A DNA stretch of 64,000 bases from contig BCIH01000001.1 of NCBI GenBank assembly GCA_002897115.2, forward strand, positions 1,001,508-1,065,507, in the 5' to 3' direction. The notes below the pieces were generated by a model that saw only the letters and a list, made by a program, of their open reading frames with translations, searched no databases and had not been told where the DNA came from. Below, piece after piece: positions 1-10,599 of the stretch (within the stretch, counting starts at the first letter, position 1; every line of letters starts with the position of its first letter). The position numbers and the translations under genes were made by a program. The stretch is from Prototheca cutis. Its lineage: Eukaryota > Chlorophyta > Trebouxiophyceae > Chlorellales > Chlorellaceae.

Positions 1-553
1 CCTGTCCTCCGCCTGAGCGAGTGTTGAGGAGATTGATAGGATTCATTCTCAAGTCGCCTGGAAAACACTGTCCATTGTTGTCGCACCAGGATTAAAAGAA
101 AGCATCCACAATGCCACCGACGGTGCCAGTCCCCCTCTCAAACGTCCGGACCAGTAGGATGTGGGTATCTGGCACGTCGCCTGCTTGCATCCAGGCCGGC
201 AGCGGCGTCCCCAGTCCCGGATTGTCGCCCGGCCAGCGTGGTTGCACTGGAGCGCGCGTGTCGCCCAGGGGACAGTGTGCAAAGCGCAGCTCATACAGGG
301 CATCGGGTCGCTGCGCCGCCGCGGCCAGCAGCCGGTAGCCGTCGTTTGACCATGTCACTCCAAGGATGCCCCCCTGCACGAGCAGTTGTTAATATGTATG
401 TCCAAAGTTAGAGGAGGAGGGGAAAATGCTCAGGAACACATGGTCATGATGTGCATTCGGGGGGAGATTGAGATTTGGCTGATTGGCCAGTTCACAGCAC
501 CCACGCTGGGCTGCCAGCATACCCACCCTTTGGATACAAGTATAGAAAAACAA

Positions 554-641
<88 letters not shown>

Positions 642-2313
642 ACACACACACACACACACCTCGAGGGGTCCCGGGTTTGTACTGAGGGCGCTGTGCAGCG
701 AGCTGTGGACACGGCAGCCCGAGGGCGTCCACACCGACAGCCCCGCCTGGCCATGACCCACCGCCAGTGCCCGGCCGTCCAGGGCCCAGGCCAGGCAGGT
801 GACAGGCCCCAGCGTCTCCCCAGTCAAGTCCCACTCCTCCTGACTCAGCCGCCGCGACAGCATTGGGCGAGGCATGCGGCGCCCGGCGGCACCAGACTCT
901 TCAGCGCCAGGGACGGAAGCAGCATCGTCGCTGCCACCAGTCGCGTCGGCCAAGGCAGCGCCCGCATACATCAGCACCGCGCTGCCCGTGCAGCCCACCG
1001 CCAGCGCACCAGATACGGGGTCAAACGCCAGTGCCGTCGCATGGCTGCCGGTTGCCGGCGCACGGTGCAGCACGGTCGTGAGGACGACCCGCTCGGCCGA
1101 TGATGCACTGTCATTGCTAGTACTTGGCAGCGGTGGTCGAGCAACGAGCACGTCGCCCGATGGTGTCAAGAGGGCCAGCACTGGTGTCTCGGCCAGTCCA
1201 AAGCATGCATTACTCACAAGCTGCCAGCCGTTCCCATTAGTCGATGCTTCTGCCTCAGCGGAGGGTTCCTCGTCTGTGGCCGTGGTAGCTGGAGGAGCGC
1301 CGGGCTCGTCATTGGGCTCCTTGCCTTCTTCAAGGGTGCTGGCACCACCATCCCGCGGGTCAGCACTATCCTTGTCCCCATCTCCGGCATCGATGCAGTG
1401 GTCTGAAGCCAGTGCCGGCTCCGCAGCAGACACTAACAATGCCCCGGAAGCAGTGGTCCTCGCACCGTCTCCATTGGCCCCCGCCAGGGCCAGCCGGGCT
1501 CGGCCCCGCTCCCTCCCCGTCCAGTCGACGTGGAGCAACAAACCCGAGCCCATTGCCACCAGCGTGCCCCGGCTGTCCGACGCCAGGCCCACCGGCACAT
1601 CCCCCTGTGCCGTGGCCAGGCGGGCAGAGGCCTGGATGTAGATGTTGGCCTGCTTGGCTGCAGGACCATCGGGCGGCTGCCACAGCACCTCCCGTGCCGC
1701 GCTCACCGCGTAGACATGGTAGAAACCCAGTGCCGTCTGAAGATGAGGGGTGGGGGGTTGGGGGAGGGAGAGGAGGCATTTGAGCCGGGTCTTGCTCATG
1801 GCGGAGACATCAAGTACGGGGCCGCAGTGTTCCCGAGGTGCTGGGCTTTCCCCCAGCAACCAAATCAGCCGGCCACAATTCCTCCCACTAACTCCCCCCC
1901 TGCACCCTGCATAAACTGGGCCCATGCATTGGGCCCATCCATTGCGCAGAAACACAGCCCATGGCAGATGTTCAACGACCGTTGCAAGGGGTCATGCCGG
2001 TCACACAGCCACCTCTCTAGCACCCAAGTACTCCCAAATCCAGAGCATGGCACCGCCTACGCACAAGGAGGGCGAGTCTGTGCCTGGATTGGCACCACGA
2101 CGCGGCAACGTAGGGCCCCTCGCTGTCCAGATCACCGGGTGCCACCTGAACCTCCCCGAGCTTGATCCTGTGTTGGCCAGAGGACCAAGCCTGGATGCGG
2201 GAGGGAAAGATCACGAGTAAATGATCATCTGTGTACAGTGCATCCACCAGGGGCTCGCTGGCGGAGGCGTCCCCGACCTCCAGGCACTGGGGAATGCCAT
2301 AGGAAAAGTACAT
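1..2313 (-). CDS. RIC1: RIC1 homologue (RAB6A-GEF complex partner 1), N-terminal part
   Basis: Subunit of the Ric1-Rgp1 guanine nucleotide exchange factor that activates Rab6/Ypt6 at the Golgi. The protein starts MYFSYGIPQCLEVGD, closely matching the MYF.GWPK.L start of animal RIC1, at ATG 2313-2311. Exons read from the minus strand are 2065-2313, 660-1736 and roughly 90-373; all joins are in phase 0 with GT-AG borders. Residues 1-440 carry degenerate WD40 blades, including TCLAWALDGRALAVGHGQAG and a following GVTWSNDGYRLL, the same order as in RIC1. An acidic, low-complexity insert (about residues 160-220) interrupts the propeller. Only about 530 residues lie here; the family is normally 1,000-1,400, so the C-terminal RIC1 domain is beyond base 1. 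The 3' limit of the last visible exon is uncertain. Confidence 0.85.
555..659. repeat. (CA)n microsatellite in RIC1 intron 2
   Basis: About 105 bases of CA dinucleotide with one interruption near 640. On the RIC1 coding strand it is (TG)n and begins exactly at the 5' splice site of intron 2, so the GT of the donor is the first unit of the repeat. Repeat length changes would therefore fall directly beside the splice donor. Confidence 0.95.
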
Positions 2314-2729
2314 GGCTGGCCAAGCTGGGCGGGAGGGGAGACCCCTGCGCCGCCTAGGTCGCCTCAGCTGTTCCCATCGCACGGTAACACGAATGTAATG
2401 AGCTGCGACAGGTCCATGCCTTCCGTGCACGGGCCCCTGCCAGCAGGAGACAGTGCGGACCGAGTTGCTTGGGCGATGCGGAAGCCATCCGCAGAAACGA
2501 TCCACCGGAACCCCTTGGGCCCCTTGGGGGAAGAGAAAACCCTTTCCCAAGACATGCCCTCACCCCGGCAGACCCGTTCACACTCTGCTTCCAGATCCAG
2601 TGCCGCGAGCAGGGATACGTTGAATCGGATCCAATCCTGACGGGTTTCAAAGGGTAAGGTCGGGCACGACGTAGCAGGGGCGGAGCGAGGCGAGGCGAGG
2701 GCTCCATCCCCGCCGGGCCCCAAGGCCCA
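2314..2729. promoter_or_regulatory. Divergent intergenic region RIC1 / VHA-c''
   Basis: These 416 bases separate the start codons of two oppositely transcribed genes and must hold both 5' UTRs and promoters. There is no clear TATA box. A GGCGAGG-type direct repeat lies near 2690-2702. No other gene is supported. Confidence 0.5.
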
Positions 2730-3827
2730 ATGGTGTTCATCTGGTTTGTGGACGTCAGCTACATCTTCTTTCTATTCAAGAACATCTCTCCGTATTTTTG
2801 GGCGAGCCTGGGCATCGCCATCTGCGTGGGCCTGTCCATTGTCGGAGCGGCATGGTGCGCCGGGGGTGCTTGGAATGGGGAAGGGTTCCTGACCTGGGCT
2901 GCTTGTTCAGTCACCCAGGCCAGTACTGCGCTGCCGGTGAGGGACGAGGTACCGACGCCTGGCATCCTACTGCAGGGGCATATTCATAACAGGGAGCAGC
3001 CTGATGGGCGCTGCCATCCGCGAGCCCCGCATCACCTCCAAAAACCTGATTAGGTAGGGCGAGCATGCGGTTGCCGTCTCTCTCCGTCGCTGCATGTGCG
3101 CGTGCGTGCCCGAGCCTGTATGCGTGCACGCGTGTGCGCACGCGCGCGTGCGCAAGCAGGTCCACGGAAGCTTTCCACGCTTCCCTGCACGATTCCCAGC
3201 AAAGTGCATGTCTGTGGATGGTGGGGAGCAAGCCCCTGGATGCCGGGCAAACTCGTCCACCATCCCACATGTCCCGTCGCGAATGCACCCCCCCTGGCGA
3301 CAGCTTTCCCTTCCCTACATCCCATCCCCTCAAAAACCCCGGACGCACTGCAGCATCATCTTCTGCGAAGCGGTGGCTATCTATGGGGTCATCGTGTCGA
3401 TCATCTTGCAGACCAAAGTCGACGCCGTGAAGCCTCTCCCCGACGGCTCGTATTCTCTTGCGGCAGCCAACGCCGGCTACGCTATTCTGGGAGCCGGCTC
3501 GGTCACCGGCTGGGCCAACCTTGCCTGCGGGTGGGTGCCGTGTGTGGTGGGGGTTTCTTTCTCTGCAACCAGCATCTCAAATCTGGCATGCTTGGATGTC
3601 ACCATACCCCAGCTCCGCCCACCCACTAGCCCGCCGGCCCCCCGTACGTACACCCTCGCAGTCTGAGCGTGGGCATCGTTGGAAGCTCGGCGGCGCTGTC
3701 AGATGCCGCCAACTCGACTCTGTTTGTGAAAATCCTGGTGGTAGAGATCTTTGCCTCTGCACTTGGCTTGTTTGGGGTCATCATCGGCATCATCATGGCG
3801 GGCAACGCAAACTTTGCGGGCGCATGA
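2730..3827 (+). CDS. VHA-c'': V-type H+-ATPase proteolipid subunit c''
   Basis: Proton-carrying subunit c'' of the V0 ring of the vacuolar ATPase. Four exons join without phase errors: 2730-2854, 2976-3053, 3354-3530, 3662-3827, giving 181 residues, the usual size. Order of landmarks: an N-terminal hydrophobic segment; [20 protein letters not shown]; the [20 protein letters not shown] loop; [20 protein letters not shown], with the proton-binding glutamate in FCEAVAIYG; and a last pair of helices ending in [16 protein letters not shown]. Both the GSSLMG and CEAVAIYG blocks are diagnostic for c'' rather than c. The start is the first in-frame ATG before the hydrophobic segment; a longer N terminus with a further upstream exon cannot be excluded. 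Intron 2 holds an alternating purine-pyrimidine tract. Confidence 0.95.
3091..3154. repeat. Alternating purine-pyrimidine (GC/GT) tract, Z-DNA-prone
   Basis: A run built almost only of TG, CG and CA steps inside VHA-c'' intron 2, with a nearly palindromic core around 3126-3151 (GCACGCGTGTGCGCACGCGCG). It is not a simple microsatellite. Confidence 0.7.
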
Positions 3828-4063
3828 GCACGTGCGGGTGTCGCACGAGCGTGTGTGTGTGCGTGTGTGCGTGGTGTCCCGCGCTGTGGTCCCACACATG
3901 CGCCGTGTTGATTGATTCTGTCTTTTCTGCTGTACATGGACGCCACGGTCTCATGGGTGGTGGATGACGGTTGACCCTGTGTGCGTGGTCAGGTTGCGTG
4001 CCTGCTTGCTTGCTGTTGGGGTCACGATGAGGGAAAGGCAAGAGTCCATGGTCTTGGATCCGT

Positions 4064-6940
4064 TCAGGCAGCGACCACGGTGATGCTGCCTGGGCCATCG
4101 GCCAAGACGAGGGCAGCGGCTATCCAGGCCATGGCACGAACCGAGCCCGACATAGGCAGCACGGTCTGTGGCGCGGTCTGGCAGGCCCCCAGGTCCCAGA
4201 CCTTGCACTCCCGCTCGCTCCCCGCCGCAAACTGCATCCCCGGCTCCGGCCGCCACGCCAGAGANAGCACCGGGCAGTCGAGGGTCACCGCCCACAGCAG
4301 CCGCGGGGCCTCTGTCCTCTGGCCCGGGACCTGTTCCGTTGGCTCGGAGCAAGCCCACAGCAGCAATGCAGGCCCGGAACCCGCGCCGAGCAGCAGGCCC
4401 CTTTTCCGGGGGTGCCAGGCCAACTGCATGGGTGGGATTGGGTTGAGGACGCATGCCCAGTACTGTCGGCGGAGCTTCACTGCCTGCACCCAGCCTCCCA
4501 ACGGCTCCCAAAGACAATAGATGAAAGCATAACCCACCCCATTCTCCCTCCCCCCACACACTGACCGCGGTGATGGGTCCATGGTGCTGGTACCGGCATG
4601 CGTCCCGGAATGGAGTGTTGGATGCCTCCAGCATCGCGACCAGCAGCTCCCCTTGAGCAGTCCCCAGGGCCCAGCGGCCAGAGTGGGGGCACCTGCCAGC
4701 CGCCAGCACCCAGGGCGGAGCCTGCTGCCCAGCCAGGGATCCAAGAGCGTTGTGGTGGTCCTGCTCCAGCTGGCACCCTTCCTTCACGTCCCAGGCAAGG
4801 GTGCCACCATTCTGGGTGGCGGCCATGACTTGGACATTGCCAGCTGCCCCGACAACGCCTGCCAGGGTTCTGACGACACCGCTTCCATTGCCTGCCTCGA
4901 TCCTGGCGGATAGGATCAATGGGATGGAGGNGGTGGTGGTGGCCTACCCCCCAAAGTCGCACACTTCCAGGCAGGCTGCTCGCGTACTTCCAGGCAGGCT
5001 GGGGCGCAAGACTCCAAAGGTGCCTACCCAGCAGGCTGCGGGGCAAACTCAAATAATGCAAACAATAAGGACGGCCTACCTGCAAGTGTGGACGGGGCCG
5101 GCATCAGGCCCATAGCGCCGCTGGACTGCGAACAGATGCATCGTCTCCCAATCACTCGCGACGGCAAGCAGGGGACCAGCTTCGGTGAGGTGATCTGCGG
5201 CCGGCACCCAGCAGGCAGCCGCAGGCGGCGCGCCGGTTGCACAACGCCACACCGCATCATCGGGCCGGGACATCAAGAAAGCTGCCACACAACCCCTTGT
5301 GCCGGCAGCTGCGGTGCCGGCATGGGCATCTGCCGATGAAAAGACTGCACCCAGGAGCTCCGGATGCTCCTGCAGTAACAAGTGCCCCGAATGTGTCGCC
5401 CAAAATGCATGTGGTGCTGTGACTCCACGAAGGCCCAGAAGAGTGTTCTTTTGAGTATTGGCATGCACCCATGGCCGCCCCTGTAAGCCGGAAGTCATGC
5501 CACCTTCAATGCCCAACCCGACACAAAGAACGAAAAGTCAAACACCTGGTTTGGAAGGAGGGCAATGCAGCTAGACCCGTCACGAGCAGCTGCTGCGTCA
5601 GTCCACTGCCAGAGCAATGTCCCGGCTGCAATGTCAGCCTCCTGCCCTGCTGCCGGCGGCAGGGTCCTCCAGCGCCTCAGGTGCAGTGCATAGCACTGTG
5701 CTGCCAGCTCGGCGAGCACGCGCTCCAGAGCCTGGGCAAAGGCCGGCTGCACGGCAACCTCCCGCCATAGCCTCCTCAGTCGCCAGCGTTCCCTGCTTTC
5801 CTCCAGTTCCCGCAATGTCAGCGGTTGTGGCTTCGGCCGCATGTTCTGGGCCTGCTGAGCAGAACCCGGCCCCCGGCCCCTTCCCGCCGCGGCTGGGTCG
5901 TTCCATGACGTCCGCCGAGGATCGGTGACAAGGTGACTGGCCCGCACCCGTGTCTGCTGCACTGTCCCGCCGCCACCGCCATCGCCCGTAGCCCCCGACA
6001 GGATAGACAGCACACGGCTGCTGCGTCTGACTTTGTGCTCCCCACCTAGAGCTGAGGGCGAGGTGCCAAGTGACGACAGGCCACTGCTGCGGCGGCGAGC
6101 CCGGCCGCTGGGTATGCTGATCTCATCGTCGCTGGAGGGCGGGTGGGAGGGGCGGGGCGCTTGTCCCCGGGGCACTGCTGTCCTTGAGCTCCGTGCACTG
6201 GGCTCCCACGAGGGCGGGCATGCGCTGCCGTGTCTTGGAGTGCCGCCCTCGTCCTCGCTGCCACTGGACAAACTTGAGATTTCCCACTCGGCAAGAGTCT
6301 CGTGCTTCAACTGGGCTGTGACGGCCTGGCACTCTTCAGCGCCTGTCGGCTGCAGCTGAAGCGATTCCAGCGCCTTGCACAGGGGGGCTAGATTTGGTAC
6401 CGTGGGCCTGTCGGGCGGGCGTGGCGTGCTGCCACACTCTGCGGCGCGTTCCCAGGCAGATGCTTGGACACCAGAGGATGTCTTGAAGGACCCAGGGCTA
6501 GGGACCCCTGCACGCTGTTCTTGCAGGGGAAGAGCGGCGAGCACCTTTGCTAGAACCGCGTCCAGGAGCCGTGGCGGGTTATCACTCTGGGACCAAGGGG
6601 GGAGCCTGGGCCAGGCGGGCTGCTCCGATGATGCCCTGTCCTGCACCGGCAACAACAAGAGAAGAACAGTGCCATCCGCACCATGGTGATGATACTGCAG
6701 GCATGCATGCATCTCTGTTGTCAAGCATTCCGCTCATCTGCTCACCGAAAACAATGGTCGGTGGAGGGGCCCTGTGCCGAAAGCCCAGTTGATCTCCGTG
6801 GACCTGTTCCGTGGTCGAAGGGGCCGAGGCAGCATGTCGTCCCCTTGCCCGGCCTGGGAAGCCCCGTCATGGCCATCCTGGGCGCCGCCACGTCGACGCA
6901 CCACACTGTCTCGAGCCCGTTGCGAGCTAGAAGTGGACAC
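4064..6940 (-). CDS. Unassigned WD-repeat protein, 813 residues
   Basis: I do not recognise the family. Five minus-strand exons join perfectly in phase: 6746-6940, 5546-6694, 5080-5480, 4566-4902, 4064-4423; the first donor is a strong CG|GTGAGC. The N-terminal exon ends in INWAFGTGPLHRPLFS and continues as YHHHGADGTVLLLLLPV, a WD-like blade. Residues about 100-330 are low complexity with SSGSEDE and SSDDE acidic-serine blocks, followed by a helical, arginine-rich stretch (ELEESRERWRLRRLWREV). The C-terminal 350 residues form WD-like blades: LLAVASDWETMHLFAV, GGTLAWDVKEG, GPITALAWHPRKRGLLLGAG and FAAGSERECKVWDLGA. One N (4265) lies in the last exon. The start ATG at 6940 is tentative. WDR-type scaffold proteins or a TFIIIC-like propeller subunit are possible readings, but I have no firm link. 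Confidence 0.6.
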
Positions 6941-8261
6941 TGCACAGTCATGGCCGGGCGAGAGGGGCTACCTCATGGCGTACGTGCCATGGACCACGCA
7001 CTGTACGCCCCTGGCTAACGCATCAGTGCCCCGTGATAAGAAAGAATTCAGGACACGGAACCTGCTGATTGTTTCTTTGAGGCGATCGACAGGGCATTGC
7101 TCCTTCGACCAGGCCTCTTAGCCGGGGATGCGCCGCCGTCAGCCGCCGCTATCTCCGAGGCCCTCGCGCCACTGAGATGCTCCATGGGAGGCAGTTACCG
7201 TGCAACCATAACCATTTTCGATACTAGGTGAGTGCCTAATATCCTAAGAGCTTGTTGGACGGAGGGATGGGAACTCGTCAACGGCACCCGTTACGGGGCC
7301 CAACTGCCCTGTCAGTGGATAGGCGGAGACGATGACCTTCAATGTCCTTGATGCGCGACAATCCGTCTTGCGTCCAACTCGTTCCGAATCGTCACAGGCA
7401 ACATGTTGATAAATCAAGATCGCATGCCACTCTGGGTTTCTCTCCAGTCATCTGTATTGGTCGTTCAACCTCACAAGGTCGAACAGCCGCTTGGGCCATC
7501 GAAGCACGCCGCAAAGACGACGCCCACACGGTTTGCTCTTTCATCACCCTTAGCCAATGCCATGCGGCATTGTAATTGCCATTTCAGGAGCTCGAAGGTC
7601 CAACGTGCCGGGTTTCTCTTTCAATGCCCTTCGGGGTTGTGTCGATGTACGGCAACCCCCTCCATCACTCCGGTCTGTTCATCTTGGCACGCCTACCATC
7701 CACTCGTATTCCAGAGTATGAACGTGTCATTTTAGAAATCACGATATGCGATACACGCAGACATCCTTTGGGGTCCGGTTGCATGCCCACCACACTGAGG
7801 GTCGCTCGCGGGCAGGCAAGCCACACCACGGGTGCGATGACGCTGATGTCCTGGCCTGGGCCATCGATTCAACGTACCACGAACGTAAAACATGTCATTT
7901 CATGATGCTTTATCATACAGGCAGCTGGTTCTTGGGTCCGCGTACAGCCCAATTACGGACCGGGTCTCCATTTTTGGATCGAGGAGAGTTTGATTGAAAC
8001 GGAAGATCGCATGTCGCATGCGGACACCGACAACGGGGTTCGGAGACTGTGCAGGCCACATCGAGCGACATAGTCTATTTGGGCAGGCGAGCGGCACATT
8101 TCTTTGAGTTTTAGGGGATTTCTGCGTTTTAAGGACCTGTCAGGGCCTGCCCTAGGTTTCCATTCCGGGCGTGCATGAGTTGGTCGGTGCCTGCTGGTTC
8201 CTGAGCGACCCGAGCCTCGCTCGCACTTTCGTCCAGCCCTCCTGCCGTCCGAGAGGCCGCC
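6941..8261. other. Intergenic region, no supported gene
   Basis: About 1.3 kb between the divergent WD-repeat gene and the first HPAT gene. Only short, unconnected ORFs occur and none resembles a known protein; splice-site chains do not link them. The left 300 bases may hold further 5' sequence of the WD gene and the right 200 bases the HPAT promoter. The middle is less GC-rich than its surroundings and could be old transposon debris, which I cannot show. Confidence 0.5.
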
Positions 8262-10464
8262 ATGGGCAAGAAGCGGTTTGCAACGCATGGACGCGGGGTG
8301 TCAGGGTTCCCCTTGGTCGCCTGGCTCCTCATCGGCGCTGCGGTGGGCCTTGCCGCCGGGTACATCTTCATGGGTGAGCGGACCGGGTGGGGTGATGGCC
8401 CTCGGCTGGGATGGTGTCCTGGCGGACGGCAGCTCCCGCCCCACACGACCTGGGTCATGGGATGAGCCTCATGACAAGTGTCGACACCCCCCTTTTTAAT
8501 GTGCAGGCACCATCCACACAATGATGCTCACCCGCGGTCAAGCACACTATGGGGCTGAGCCCGGCACCGCTGCCACCGCCATGGGTTCGGCTGTGGAGGG
8601 GGCCATGGTGAAGAATGCGCTGGGCGGCATGGTCCCCTCCGGCTCCATCCACATGCTGCTGACGTCCAACGGCAATGCCTACCAAAACTACCAGACCCGG
8701 ATCCTGCTGGGCACGATGGATTTGATCCGGGGGATGCCGGGCGGCGAGCGCCACGTCGCCATCACCCGCATCCTGCACCGCACCAAGCCCGACGTGCTGA
8801 TGTCGGTAGTGGACACCTTTCACGCCACGCCGCTGCAGCCTGAGTGCGATGGCTGGTGCGAGTACCCGGTGTCTGACCGGGCCAATGCCGTGCGCCAGTT
8901 TTTCGATGCCGCAGCAAAGAAGCCCGACATGATCAAGGTCCGGTTGTTTGCTGCATGATGATGACATGGATGGACGCTGACAATCTGGACCTTGCAGCAT
9001 GTGCAATTGGGGGATGGGATTACATGGCATGCTCTTGTGCATCGCCGGTTCTGAGACCTGCCTGCACACCGGTGGGGGGTCCCTTGGTAAGGACTGCTCG
9101 TCTGGTCTCTGCGTCCATGACAACGCCGATCCACTCAAATGAATTCCCACGACATTCTGACCCTCAACTCCAGGGCGAGTGGCTGTATATGATCGAGTCG
9201 GACTATGTGTTCATGAAGCCACTGGACCTGCCCCGTCCCCTGCCCCCGGGCATCCACGGCTGGGCTTACAAATACGACTACATCTCTCCGCGAGCGCACA
9301 AGGCACGGCGTGTGTGTGTGTGTGTGTTTGGGGGGGTTCTTGCCAGTGGATGTGTGATCAATTGCCAAACATTCCGTACCCTTGAACTCTACATGCATAG
9401 GACGAGATGGAGCAGCTGTCGCCGGGCGTGAATGTGTCGGTGGTGCCGGCATCGGGCCCCGCCCCTGTGCTCCTCCGTCTGGAGGACTGGGGGGGGGGGG
9501 GGGGCCTTGGGGGGGGGGGGGGGGAGTGTGGGGGGGGGGGGGGGTGTGTGGGGGGGGGGGGGGGNNNNNNNNNNNNNNNNNNNNNNNNNNNNNNNNNNNN
9601 NNNNNNNNNNNNNNNNNNNNNNNNNNNNNNNNNNNNNNNNNNNNNNNNNNNNNNNNNNNNNNNNGGGGGGGGGGGGGGGGGGGGGATCTATGTTGTTTGG
9701 ATTTCTGTGGAGACATGGCCTCGTGTCGCCCGCAAGCAAGAGTGTGACTCCACCTCGTTCCGTCCGCATGCCCTGTGGCATCCCCACAGCATCCATGCAG
9801 CATGCAACCCCCGCCTCTGGGCCATTCTCATCCCAGCTGGTCCCTTCTCGTTCCAGGTGACACCGGCATGGGAGACGATCACGGCACGGCTGGAGGCCAA
9901 CACGCCCGTCAAGAAGCGGCTGGGCTGGGTGCGAGAGATGTACGCCTTTTCGCTGGCACTGGTGGAGGTGGGGGTCAACGTGGAGCTCTTCACCAAGGAC
10001 ACGTCACCCTTCATCTCACACCTGCCAACCGAAAACTCGCTCCTGTCAGCCCACGCCTTCCACTACACGCTGGTGGGTGTTGTTTTACTTTGTTTGTTGA
10101 AAGGGGAGTTGAGCGAGTAGGAAGGCGGGGATAGCAATGCACGGGGGCATGTCAACACACATCTTNCTTCAGACACCCTTGTTCCCCCCCCTGAGCCACA
10201 ACAACACAGTGCACGATTTACAAGACGGCAAAGGGGAACGACGATGTCTGGGCATTCGACAAGCGTTTCCACAGCGACCCCAAGGAGGTGCTGAACATGC
10301 CAGCCATCCCTGAGATGCCCGAGTTTGTCGAGGGCAAGTACAAGTTTGTGGAGGGAAACCCCGTCACCCTGCCCAAGCACAACGCCATCAAGCAGATGAT
10401 TGACCAGATGAACCAGGCAATCAGCGCAATGACGCCGCTGGAGGATGTCGACGGGCAAAGCTGA
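8262..10464 (+). CDS. HPAT-like peptidyl O-glycosyltransferase (hydroxyproline O-arabinosyltransferase family)
   Basis: Golgi type II membrane enzyme of the HPAT family, which adds arabinose to hydroxyproline of cell-wall glycoproteins. Exons: 8262-8373, 8507-8937, 9174-9311, 9401 to about 9490, 9857-10072, 10210-10464; resolvable joins are in phase. Residues 14-36 are a hydrophobic anchor after a basic start. Then come IHMLLTSNGNAYQNYQTRIL, HVAITRILHRTKPDVLM, an acidic metal/nucleotide-binding-like motif in LYMIESDYVFMKPLDLP (cf. MAEPDHIFVNP in plant HPATs), RLGWVREMYAFSLA, FHYTL and VWAFDKRFHSDP. The 3' border of exon 4 is hidden by poly-G and a 100-N gap (9565-9664), so a few residues may be missing. 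It is more divergent from plant HPATs than the second copy at 53924-58076; serine galactosyltransferase (SERGT) is the alternative. Confidence 0.78.
9491..9685. other. Poly-G tracts around a 100-base assembly gap
   Basis: Runs of 12-21 G flank the N block at 9565-9664 inside an HPAT intron. The round size of 100 N suggests a gap of unknown true length, probably a sequencing failure in a long G run. Confidence 0.9.
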
Positions 10465-10599
10465 GGCGTCAGGACTTGGTGCCCTGCCGTCAGTTCATGC
10501 TCAATCCCCTTGAATGCGCATGCGCCATTTAAAAGTTTTCGTGATCCACCCATGAACGGTGGTGTAGCAGAGCGTGGAAGGGGGAGCAGCGGTGCCCGG

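Noticed and set aside
386..834. Several ORFs of (TH)n, (CV)n repeats on both strands
   Set aside because: They are translations of the CA microsatellite in the RIC1 intron.
6941..8261. Retrotransposon in the gene-free stretch
   Set aside because: No reverse transcriptase, integrase or terminal repeats could be recognised.
9382..9803. Gly- or Pro-rich ORFs with X residues on both strands
   Set aside because: They come from poly-G tracts and the 100-N gap, not from genes.
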